Assembly (NCBI GenBank): GCA_937935205.1
Contig: CALGXU010000115.1
Span: 1 to 6,055, forward strand
Source of the DNA: an uncultured Rothia sp.
GTDB lineage: Bacteria; Actinomycetota; Actinomycetes; Actinomycetales; Micrococcaceae
Reading direction: 5' to 3'
DNA length: 6,055 bases
The notes under the pieces are model-generated. The model was not told the DNA's origin. It saw only the letters and a program-made list of their open reading frames with translations, and searched no databases. Shown in pieces: positions 1 through 5,845 of this stretch; within the stretch, counting starts at the first letter, position 1; each line of letters starts with the position of its first letter. The translations under genes and the position numbers were made by a program.

Positions 1-1
1 G

Positions 2-1390
2 CTGGAGTGCATCCTGGTAGAGTTGCACGCCGACCGTGAGCGCCCCTCCACCGCTGAGCTGACGACCCTGCCGCAGGTGCAGGCGCTACCTGAGGTGCTG
101 CATCCGCTGGAGCGGACCGTTGAGCGCATGGTGGATTTCGCGGATTCTATCGCCACCATGGACGCGGTCGTGGTCTCCGGCGGCGGCAACTTCAATTCCC
201 GCTACGGCTGGCTGCTCTACGAACGCGCCGCCGCGGTGTGTGCCGCCGAGCATGCGGGCGTGCCCGTGTACGTGACCGGTCAGTCCCTGGGCCCGGTTCT
301 CAGCCCCGAGGACGCGCAGGTTCTGGAACGCATGCTGCGCGCCGCCCGTTCGGTGACGGTGCGCGAACATTCTTCTCTCGCTTGGTGCCGTGAGCGGGGT
401 ATTGATGCGCGCCTGAGCGTGGATGATGCCACCGACTACCTGGCGGCCTCCCCGGCGCGTACCCTGCACTATGCGCAAGGTGTTTCCGCATGTCAGGTGC
501 TGGATGAGCTGCCCGAGCGCTACGTGTGCGTCACCGTCAACGAGTGCACCGAACAGCAAGCACAGCAGATCGCGCGTCTGCTCGATAGCATGTGGCGCGA
601 GCACGGCTACGCACCCGTGTTCCTGAGCCATTTTGGCGACCCGCTGAACCCCGAAAGCGGCGATATTCAGGTACACCAGCGCATCGCTGAGCGGCTCAGC
701 CCCTCCACCCCGGCGACCCTGCTGCCGATTCTGCACTCCGACCAGAGCGTTACCGTGCACCGTGCGGCGGCGTTCACACTGACCAGCCGCTACCATCCGG
801 CGGTGTTCTCCGCCGCGGCGGGTATTCCCGTGCTCGCCCTCGTGCCGGATGCCTTCACGCAGATGCGTGCGGGTGGCGCGCTGAGCCAGTACGGGCTGGG
901 CGAGTTCACCCTGCCGTTGGGTATGCTCGCCGGTGGTGTTCCTGAGCTGATGGTTGCCGCTGCTCTGCGGCACGCGGCGGTGGCATCGGATGCACGCCGT
1001 ACCGAGCTGCTGGAGGTGCTGCGCGCCGAGCGTGCCTACCTGCTTGCGCAGATTCTTGGCTCTGGGAAATGTGCGGCCCCCGCGCCTTTCCCCGCCGTAG
1101 AGCAGGTCCCGGCGCTCCCCGAGCCGCTGGGTGCGACCGTCCGTGCCGCCCGCATTCTCTTCACCGAAACCTCCCTCACCGCGGGGTTCGAGTGGGCGAT
1201 GTCTGACCGGGCGCACTCCTGGGATGCCGAGCACTGCCGACAGCTCGAACGTGCCCGCGCATTCGGTGGCGGGCACAGCGCGCACGGTGCGGAAGAAACG
1301 CGCCCCGTCACCGTTGAGCCTGAGTCATCTTCTGAGGCACCCTCACAGCCGGGCCTGCTGGCGAGGGTGGCGCGCCGCCTCCGCGGCTAG
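2..1390 (+). CDS. Polysaccharide pyruvyl transferase family protein (5' end outside window)
   Basis: The reading frame is open from the first bases of the window to TAG at 1388-1390. A TTG lies at 23, but the seven codons before it are also open and no ribosome binding site precedes it, so the gene most likely starts upstream. Counting from the TTG, the protein shows the hallmarks of the polysaccharide pyruvyl transferase fold: a glycine-rich VVVSGGGNFNS (49-59), a second Rossmann-like strand PVYVTGQSLGP (81-91), VTVREHSSLAW (111-121), and the late signature LTSRYHPAVFSAAAGIPVLAL region (253-273) with the family's R-x-H. Known members transfer pyruvyl groups from phosphoenolpyruvate to sugars of exopolysaccharide or cell-wall polymers in the cytoplasm; the acceptor here cannot be told. 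The last ~85 residues are Ala/Pro/Glu rich and end in a basic LLARVARRLRG, perhaps a membrane- or nucleic-acid-contacting tail (inference). The family is firm; pyruvyl transfer activity is not demonstrated. Confidence 0.8.
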   Translation: MECILVELHADRERPSTAELTTLPQVQALPEVLHPLERTVERMVDFADSIATMDAVVVSGGGNFNSRYGWLLYERAAAVCAAEHAGVPVYVTGQSLGPVLSPEDAQVLERMLRAARSVTVREHSSLAWCRERGIDARLSVDDATDYLAASPARTLHYAQGVSACQVLDELPERYVCVTVNECTEQQAQQIARLLDSMWREHGYAPVFLSHFGDPLNPESGDIQVHQRIAERLSPSTPATLLPILHSDQSVTVHRAAAFTLTSRYHPAVFSAAAGIPVLALVPDAFTQMRAGGALSQYGLGEFTLPLGMLAGGVPELMVAAALRHAAVASDARRTELLEVLRAERAYLLAQILGSGKCAAPAPFPAVEQVPALPEPLGATVRAARILFTETSLTAGFEWAMSDRAHSWDAEHCRQLERARAFGGGHSAHGAEETRPVTVEPESSSEAPSQPGLLARVARRLRG

Positions 1391-1420
1391 ATTCGTGGCT
1401 GAGCCCTTGAGCTAAAGTTT

Positions 1421-1473
1421 CCGCGCGAAAAACCACCCAAGCCAGGGTGCTACGCGGGGTCCGGGGCGCGGGG
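1421..1473 (+). other. Nested inverted repeats and phased G-runs in intergenic DNA
   Basis: Two nested inverted repeats are visible: CCGCG (1421-1425) with CGCGG (1453-1457), enclosing CACCC (1434-1438) with GGGTG (1445-1449). No T-run follows, so this is not a canonical intrinsic terminator for the upstream gene, although a weak or Rho-assisted end is possible. Overlapping the right arms are GGG at 1445-1447 and GGGG at 1456-1459, 1463-1466 and 1470-1473. The three G4 runs are exactly 7 bp apart with 3-nt loops, which fits a G-quadruplex-forming pattern on the + strand just upstream of the next promoter. Function is unknown. Confidence 0.4.
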
Positions 1474-1508
1474 TCTCTCACACTTCAACCCAACACTCCC
1501 TAACCCCC

Positions 1509-1543
1509 TTGTGCACCGCATATGCGCCGGTATGATGGTGCCC
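1509..1543 (+). promoter_or_regulatory. Promoter of the FUSC gene, probably giving a leaderless mRNA
   Basis: A near-consensus -10 box TATGAT sits at 1531-1536, with a weak -35 candidate TTGTGC at 1509-1514 (16-nt spacer). Seven bases separate the -10 box from the ATG at 1544, so transcription would start at or beside the first base of the start codon. No Shine-Dalgarno sequence precedes 1544, consistent with leaderless translation, which is common in actinobacteria. Confidence 0.55.
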
Positions 1544-2857
1544 ATGGCACGATTCGCAGACATTCTACGCACTACTGAACAGAACACCCGGCAGTTCGTC
1601 CGTGAGGGCATTGAACGCGTCCGGGCTGACTTCTTTCAGTCTGTGCAGATTGTTGCGGCGTCTATGGGCGCTTGGCTTTTCGCTGAGCACGTCCTGGGCC
1701 ACCACGAGCCCATTTTCGCGCCGGTCGCTGCCCTCGTATCCCTGGGATATGTGAGTGGCGCTAAGCATTCCCGCCGAATCCTTGAGGTCTCCTTCGGCGT
1801 GACCCTCGGCATTCTCATTGGCGACCTTCTGCTGATTCTGCTCGGTCACGGTACCTGGCAGGCGGCAGTGGTGCTTTTCTTGACCGTGATTATTGCCCGA
1901 TTTATTGATAAGGGCATTATTTTTACGATTCAGCTCAGCTTCCAGGCCTGTTTCACGTTGCTACTGCCCGTACCTGACGATGCGTTCACCCGCAGTTTTG
2001 ACGGTCTAGTTGGCGGCGCTTTCGCGTTCCTCGCCATGTACCTGATGCCACGCGACCCGCGTAAGAACCCGCGTGAACGCGCCCAAGCTCTCATGGATGC
2101 GTTCGCGAAGGTTTTCCAGCTTTCCTCCGAAGCGATTCGCTACTACGACTACAACAAGGCGTACCAGAGCCTGCTCGATGCCCGCGCTCTGCAACCGCTG
2201 TATGATGCGTGCCGAGGCGACCTGATTACCGCGCAGGGTATGAATGAGCTGTCCTGGAATAGCCGCAAGAGCAAGGGCGAGCTGGCGCGCATGTCGAAGA
2301 CCCTAGCCGCGGTGGATTTGGCGATTCGTAACGACCGCGTGCTTAACCGCCGCATGGCGTCCACGATTCACCACGTGCAGCTACGCACTGCCGCGCAGAT
2401 TTCACTCAGTGACGCACTGACCGAGCTGTCGCTGGCGGCGCAGAGCCTCGGCCTGGGCATGTCTGCCCCGACCGAAAGCGAACGCGAACACTACATGATG
2501 GCAGCCCGCAAACGCATGATTAAGCTCGCAGGCACCCTCGAGCCGCGCACGATGGGTGTGGCAACCTTTGAGGGCGAGTCGCTGGTGCTGATGCTCCGCC
2601 TGATCGTGGTGGACTTTATGGAGGCGACCGGTATGTCTCACAAGGACGCCGTGGCGGTTCTGGTGCCCCTGGGTGAGGCGGTCACACAGCATGCGCCGCG
2701 TACCTCGGCCATTCCGATTGTTGATACTGACATGGACGACTCGATGGTGGTTGACGATATGACCGATACCGCGGTCAACGCCCACCGCACGAATAAATTG
2801 AATACCCGTTCGATCAACATTATGTTGCACGAGAACGAGGAGGAAAGCCGCTCTTAG
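1544..2857 (+). CDS. FUSC / aromatic acid exporter family membrane protein
   Basis: This 437-residue protein has an N-terminal membrane half with about six hydrophobic segments (roughly residues 34-50, 56-72, 82-100, 104-120, 124-141, 152-168), followed by a mostly helical soluble C-terminal part of about 270 residues. The arrangement, and the stretch SRRILEVSFGVTLGILIGDL (77-96), resemble FUSC-type proteins (fusaric acid resistance-like, aromatic acid exporter family). These sit in the cytoplasmic membrane and are thought to export small organic acids; the substrate here is unknown. Residues 394-408 form an acidic run (DTDMDDSMVVDDMTD). The ATG at 1544 is preferred: an in-frame GTG at 1511 and ATGs at 1532 and 1535 lie inside or before the -10 box TATGAT (1531-1536) and would not be on the mRNA. 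It has its own promoter and a strong terminator, so it looks monocistronic. A small hairpin (CCGCT 2848-2852, AGCGG 2856-2860) straddles the stop codon. Family call is fairly secure; transport role is inferred. Confidence 0.8.
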   Translation: MARFADILRTTEQNTRQFVREGIERVRADFFQSVQIVAASMGAWLFAEHVLGHHEPIFAPVAALVSLGYVSGAKHSRRILEVSFGVTLGILIGDLLLILLGHGTWQAAVVLFLTVIIARFIDKGIIFTIQLSFQACFTLLLPVPDDAFTRSFDGLVGGAFAFLAMYLMPRDPRKNPRERAQALMDAFAKVFQLSSEAIRYYDYNKAYQSLLDARALQPLYDACRGDLITAQGMNELSWNSRKSKGELARMSKTLAAVDLAIRNDRVLNRRMASTIHHVQLRTAAQISLSDALTELSLAAQSLGLGMSAPTESEREHYMMAARKRMIKLAGTLEPRTMGVATFEGESLVLMLRLIVVDFMEATGMSHKDAVAVLVPLGEAVTQHAPRTSAIPIVDTDMDDSMVVDDMTDTAVNAHRTNKLNTRSINIMLHENEEESRS

Positions 2858-2883
2858 CGGTGCTTCGCAGAGGGGTTTCACAA

Positions 2884-2931
2884 AGAGGGGGCTCCCGGCG
2901 GCATTTACGCCAGCCGGGAGCCCCCTTTCTT
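2884..2931. terminator. Bidirectional intrinsic terminator between convergent FUSC gene and radA
   Basis: A perfect 13-bp inverted repeat, GGGGGCTCCCGGC (2887-2899) with GCCGGGAGCCCCC (2913-2925), can be extended inward by GGC (2900-2902) with GCC (2909-2911). It is flanked on the + strand by a T-rich run (TTTCTT, 2926-2931) and on the other side by AAAGA (2882-2886), which gives a short U-rich tract on the minus strand. It lies 29 bp after the FUSC stop and 37 bp after the radA stop, so it can end both convergent transcripts. Confidence 0.85.
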
Positions 2932-2961
2932 GCTATCTCTATGCTGTTGATACGCGGGCGG

Positions 2962-4407
2962 CTACTTCTGCGGGAAGAGCAGCGCGAGCGCCTCACCCAG
3001 GGTGGTTACCTCGCGCACGGTCACGCCCTCGGGCACATCCCCTACGCCGGTCGGGGAGGCGGGCACCAGCACGTGCGTGAAGCCCAGGCGGCCCACCTCC
3101 GCAATGCGCTGGCGGATGCCCGGCACGGCGCGCACCTCACCCGCCAGGCCGACCTCGCCGAAGACCGCGAGCTTGCGCGGCAGCGGCTTATTCTGTGCCG
3201 CCGAGGCAAGCGCCATGACGCACGCCAGGTCGGCGGCAGGCTCAGCAATCTTTGCGCCACCCACCGTGGAGACGTAGCAGTCGAGCTTGCCCACGTTCAG
3301 CCCGGCGCGGCGCTGCAGCACCGCCAGCAGCATCTGAATACGCGCCGAATCCAGGCCCGAAACGGTACGGCGCGGGGCAGGCGCCACCGCCTGATCCAGT
3401 AGCGCCTGAACCTCCGCGAGCAGGGGGCGGCGGCCCTCCATCGTGACGGTCACGCAGGTGCCCGCCACCGGGTGCGGGGTACTCGAAACGAACATGCCGG
3501 AGGGGTCCAGCACCGGCGCGATACCGTCCTCGTGCATGTCGAAGCAGCCCACCTCATCGGTGGGTCCGAAGCGGTTCTTAATGGCGCGCAGCATGCGGAT
3601 ATTTGAGTGCTTATCGCCCTCGAACTGGCAGACCACATCCACCAGGTGCTCGAGCAGGCGCGGGCCCGCGATGGTGCCCTCCTTGGTCACGTGGCCCACG
3701 AGTAGGGTGCACATATTGCGTTCCTTCGCGGCGGCAATCACGGAGGCGGCAACCTCACGCACCTGGGTCACGCCGCCGGCGCTACCCTCAACTTCCGCGG
3801 AGGCGAGGGTCTGCACGGAGTCGATGACCAGCAGGGAGGGGTTGACCTGCTCAATATGCGCCAGGGCGGTACCGAGGTCGGTTTCACTGGTCAGGTAGAG
3901 GGTGTCCGCGATGGCGCGGATGCGGTCGGCGCGGAGCTTGACCTGCGCGGCGGATTCCTCGCCGGTAATGTACAGGACTGGGCGCGGCGGCTGGACGCTT
4001 TGTGCCGGGGTGTTGTGTGCCGGGTTGTTCTGCCCCGCATTTCCGGCGGTGCCGCGCGCGAAGGTGGCGGCGACATCCAGCAGCAGGGTGGATTTGCCCA
4101 CGCCGGGTTCGCCCGCCATGAGGATGACCGCGCCGGGTACGAGTCCGCCGCCGAGCACGCGATCGAATTCGGGGTTTCCGGTGCTCATGTAGGCGGCTAC
4201 GCGCGAGTCGACTTCTGCGATGGGTTGGGCGGGCTTCTGCACGCTGGATGCGGCACGGGTGCGCGCGCGGGTGCCCCCGGCGGCTTCTTCAACGGTGCCC
4301 CAGGTTTGGCATTCGCCGCAGCGGCCTACCCATTTGGCGGTGGTCCAGCCGCATTCGGTACAGCGGTAGGCGGGTGCGGTTTTGGTGTTTTTCGTGCGCG
4401 CGGTCAT
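2962..4407 (-). CDS. radA: DNA repair protein RadA (Sms), RecA-like ATPase
   Basis: RadA is a cytoplasmic, ring-forming ATPase that acts with RecA on branched recombination intermediates and stalled forks. The 481-residue product has the full family order. A four-cysteine zinc finger comes first (C16, C19, C30, C33). Walker A GEPGVGKST follows at 99-107, and Walker B LLVIDS at 192-197. The RadA-specific KNRFG motif is at 277-281. A C-terminal Lon-protease-like domain (about 320-481) includes TVGGAKIAEPAADLA. The start ATG (4405-4407) lies 13 residues before the zinc finger region, as usual. It is 6 nt after a -10 box TAAAAT and lacks a Shine-Dalgarno, suggesting a leaderless mRNA. One oddity is an extra Asn/Pro/Gln-rich stretch at about 119-142, between the Walker A helix and the VLYITGEES strand, which the family normally links with a short turn. 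It is divergent from disA, whose product is a known RadA partner in other bacteria. Identification is very secure. Confidence 0.97.
   Translation of the reverse strand: MTARTKNTKTAPAYRCTECGWTTAKWVGRCGECQTWGTVEEAAGGTRARTRAASSVQKPAQPIAEVDSRVAAYMSTGNPEFDRVLGGGLVPGAVILMAGEPGVGKSTLLLDVAATFARGTAGNAGQNNPAHNTPAQSVQPPRPVLYITGEESAAQVKLRADRIRAIADTLYLTSETDLGTALAHIEQVNPSLLVIDSVQTLASAEVEGSAGGVTQVREVAASVIAAAKERNMCTLLVGHVTKEGTIAGPRLLEHLVDVVCQFEGDKHSNIRMLRAIKNRFGPTDEVGCFDMHEDGIAPVLDPSGMFVSSTPHPVAGTCVTVTMEGRRPLLAEVQALLDQAVAPAPRRTVSGLDSARIQMLLAVLQRRAGLNVGKLDCYVSTVGGAKIAEPAADLACVMALASAAQNKPLPRKLAVFGEVGLAGEVRAVPGIRQRIAEVGRLGFTHVLVPASPTGVGDVPEGVTVREVTTLGEALALLFPQK
4001..4030. repeat. 15-bp tandem duplication inside radA
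   Basis: Bases 4001-4015 (TGTGCCGGGGTGTTG) and 4016-4030 (TGTGCCGGGTTGTTC) match at 13 of 15 positions. On the minus strand the two units encode NTPAQ and NNPAH, five codons each, so the duplication keeps the radA frame. It forms the core of the extra low-complexity loop in RadA (about residues 119-142). Confidence 0.75.
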
Positions 4408-4419
4408 GGGTCTATTTTA
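4408..4419 (-). promoter_or_regulatory. radA -10 box, leaderless start
   Basis: On the minus strand TAAAAT (complement of 4414-4419) is followed by six bases and then the radA ATG. This TANNNT-N6-ATG spacing places the transcription start at the start codon. No good -35 hexamer is visible: the position 17 nt upstream reads GCGCAC. No Shine-Dalgarno is present. Confidence 0.55.
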
Positions 4420-4536
4420 GGGTCTGGGGCGATATGGTGCGCGGTGTTTGGTCACGGCGAAATGGGGTACCGCAGAACACATTTTTACCCTTAAATGCAG
4501 ATAGTTTCACCTCATGCACTCCCGTATAAATATCGA

Positions 4537-4548
4537 GAATATACGTTC
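4537..4548. promoter_or_regulatory. Possible LexA (SOS)-like operator between radA and disA
   Basis: GAATATACGTTC differs by one base from the core GAAC-N4-GTTC of the Gram-positive/actinobacterial LexA box (full form TCGAAC-N4-GTTCGA); of the flanks, the right side has the expected G but the left does not have the C. It lies 63 bp upstream of the disA -10 box and about 117 bp upstream of the radA -10 box, in the AT-rich part of their shared intergenic region, near a TATAAA at 4525-4530 that might be a second -10 box for disA. The imperfect left arm and the distance keep this tentative. Confidence 0.25.
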
Positions 4549-4611
4549 GCTTTTAAGGCACTTTAGCCCGCCGTTCCGCCCCTGACCTGGCTCAATAACC
4601 ACCCTTACGGG

Positions 4612-4624
4612 TACAATGTTTTTT
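4612..4624 (+). promoter_or_regulatory. disA -10 box, leaderless GTG start
   Basis: TACAAT at 4612-4617 is a good -10 box. It is followed by seven bases (G and six T) and then GTG at 4625. An ATG at 4616 overlaps the -10 box itself and should not be transcribed from this promoter. The -35 is poor (TGGCTC at 4588-4593, spacer 18). The T6 run at 4619-4624 sits at the expected initiation region. Confidence 0.55.
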
Positions 4625-5692
4625 GTGCAGATGAATTATAGTGACCTATTGCTTAAAACTATCGCCCGAATCGCCCCCGGCACCGAGCTCCGCGAGGGCC
4701 TGGAACGCATCATGCGTGGCCGTACGGGCGCACTCATCGTACTCGGATCCGACCGCACCGTATCCTCTATGTCCTCGGGCGGTTTCAACATCGACACCGA
4801 GTTCTCCGCAACCCGTCTGCGCGAGCTGGCGAAGATGGATGGCGCTATCATCTGCGACCGCGACGCCACCCGCCTGCTGCACGCCGGCGTGCAGCTCATG
4901 CCGGACGCCTCCATTGAGACGAACGAGTCCGGTACCCGCCACCGCACCGCCGAACGCACCGCGATTCAGACCGGCTTCCCGGTGATTTCGGTGAGCGCGT
5001 CGATGTCCGTGATTTCGGTGTACGTTGACGGCACCCGCTACATGGTTGAGGACAGCCAGTACCTGATGGCCCGCGCAAACCAGGCGATTCAGACCCTTGA
5101 AAGCTATAAGAAGCGTCTGCGTTCGGTGCTCTCCAGCCTGTCTGCCCTGGAGATTGAGTCGAACGTTTCCCTGGGTGACGTGGCGATGACCCTGCAACGC
5201 ATGGAGATGGTGAACCGCATTATCCGCGAGGTCAGCCACTACGTGCTGGAGCTCGGCGTGCACGGCCGCCTCATTGCCCTGCAGCTGGAGGAGCTGCGCG
5301 CCCCCGAGATGACCGCTAGCGACCTGATTCTGCGCGACTACCTGCCCGAGGTGAACGACGAGCTGATTACCGCCGGTGTTGAGGCGCTTCAGAACCTGGA
5401 CGATATGGCTATCGTGGATCTGCGCACGATTGCCCGCACTGTTGGCTTTGGTGAGAACCCCGATCTGGAGCTTCCTCTGCAGCCTCGCGGTTTCCGCCTG
5501 CTCGCCGGTATTCCGAGCATCCCGAACGCTATTTCTGAGCGTCTGGTGGAGCGCTTCGGCAGCCTGCAGGCTCTGATGGCGGCGTCCCTTGAGGATTTGC
5601 GCGCCGTGGACGGTGTGGGTGAGGCTCGTGCCCGCACGGTGCGTGAGCAGCTGTCCCGCATGGCGGAGAGTAGCCTGGAGAAGTACCTCTAA
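4625..5692 (+). CDS. disA: DNA integrity scanning protein DisA, diadenylate cyclase
   Basis: DisA condenses two ATP into the second messenger c-di-AMP and slides on DNA as an octamer, stopping synthesis at branched structures. From GTG 4625 the product is 355 residues, a normal DisA length. The N-terminal cyclase domain (about 5-145) holds the catalytic DGA in KMDGAIICD (72-74) and the ATP-binding RHR in SGTRHRTAER (105-107), both intact. A helical linker spans about 145-285. The C-terminal DNA-binding domain has helix-hairpin-helix elements around LAGIPSIPNAISERLVERFG and VDGVGEARARTV (about 293-340). The start is open to choice. ATG 4616 overlaps the -10 box, GTG 4625 fits a leaderless mRNA, and ATG 4631 is two codons further; none has a Shine-Dalgarno. 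The gene is divergent from radA, whose product restrains DisA in other bacteria. It ends in its own terminator, so it appears monocistronic. Identification is very secure; the exact start is not. Confidence 0.96.
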   Translation: MQMNYSDLLLKTIARIAPGTELREGLERIMRGRTGALIVLGSDRTVSSMSSGGFNIDTEFSATRLRELAKMDGAIICDRDATRLLHAGVQLMPDASIETNESGTRHRTAERTAIQTGFPVISVSASMSVISVYVDGTRYMVEDSQYLMARANQAIQTLESYKKRLRSVLSSLSALEIESNVSLGDVAMTLQRMEMVNRIIREVSHYVLELGVHGRLIALQLEELRAPEMTASDLILRDYLPEVNDELITAGVEALQNLDDMAIVDLRTIARTVGFGENPDLELPLQPRGFRLLAGIPSIPNAISERLVERFGSLQALMAASLEDLRAVDGVGEARARTVREQLSRMAESSLEKYL

Positions 5693-5706
5693 CAAAAGCT
5701 CATATG

Positions 5707-5749
5707 AAAAGCCCCCGCACCGGAAGAATGTCTGGCACGGAGGCTTTTT
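5707..5749 (+). terminator. Intrinsic terminator after disA
   Basis: AAAAGCC (5707-5713) pairs with GGCTTTT (5742-5748). The stem continues inward with CCG (5715-5717) to CGG (5738-5740) and CCGG (5720-5723) to CTGG (5732-5735), with small internal mismatches, and ends in a run of five T (5745-5749). It begins 14 bp after the disA stop codon. Confidence 0.75.
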
Positions 5750-5780
5750 CCGACCTCACGAGAACCTTTTGCATTATGAT
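5750..5780 (+). promoter_or_regulatory. Promoter of the last gene
   Basis: TATGAT at 5775-5780 is a near-consensus -10 box, the same hexamer as before the FUSC gene. A partial -35 (CCGACC, 5750-5755; spacer 19) lies immediately after the disA terminator. Transcription would start near 5787, giving a leader of about 59 nt, in contrast to the leaderless genes upstream. Confidence 0.45.
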
Positions 5781-5787
5781 GTAGTGA

Positions 5788-5845
5788 CAGCGGAGTTCCC
5801 TCCGCCCTGATGCCTCAAGCATCATGACACCCCCTGGAGGTCACA
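5788..5845 (+). promoter_or_regulatory. Structured 5' leader with two hairpins and a strong RBS
   Basis: Two compact hairpins stand in tandem: GCGGAG (5790-5795) with CTCCGC (5800-5805), loop TTCC; and TGATGC (5808-5813) with GCATCA (5819-5824), loop CTCAA. The Shine-Dalgarno GGAGG (5836-5840) is 5 nt before the ATG. CCTCC (5799-5803), most of it in the right arm of hairpin 1, is perfectly complementary to the Shine-Dalgarno, so two mutually exclusive folds can be drawn. No T-run follows either hairpin, so termination is unlikely. It does not resemble a riboswitch class that I recognise; it is far too short for the c-di-AMP ydaO type. Confidence 0.4.

Noticed and set aside
86..1285. 399-codon ORF on the minus strand opposite the pyruvyltransferase gene
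   Set aside because: It is fully antisense to a recognisable family member, and its Arg/Gly/His-rich product matches no family I know. Long antisense frames are expected in GC-rich coding DNA.
1421..1457. Intrinsic terminator for the first gene
   Set aside because: The inverted repeats are short and interrupted and are followed by G-rich sequence with no T-run, so it is described only as a structured region.
2860..3402. 180-codon + strand ORF starting GTG, with AGGAGG (2838-2843) upstream
   Set aside because: It runs through the strong terminator hairpin at 2887-2925 and then antisense to radA. The AGGAGG is about 16 nt from the GTG and lies inside the FUSC coding end. The composition is that of a GC-rich shadow frame.
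3856..4494. 212-codon + strand ORF opposite radA, rich in Gly and Ala
   Set aside because: It is antisense to the radA N-terminal half, with a low-complexity glycine-rich translation and no start signals. It extends across the radA promoter.
4408..4615. PafBC-type DNA-damage promoter motif (TTGTCRGTG-N8-TANNNT) for radA or disA
   Set aside because: The bases eight nt upstream of both -10 boxes do not resemble TTGTCRGTG.
4646..5695. 349-codon ORF on the minus strand opposite disA
   Set aside because: It mirrors disA almost exactly, has a His/Gln/Leu-rich unfamiliar product, and begins inside the disA stop region with no promoter or ribosome binding site.
5788..5845. c-di-AMP (ydaO-type) riboswitch downstream of disA
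   Set aside because: The leader is about 60 nt, far shorter than that class, and lacks its multi-helix pseudoknotted layout. Only two simple hairpins are visible.
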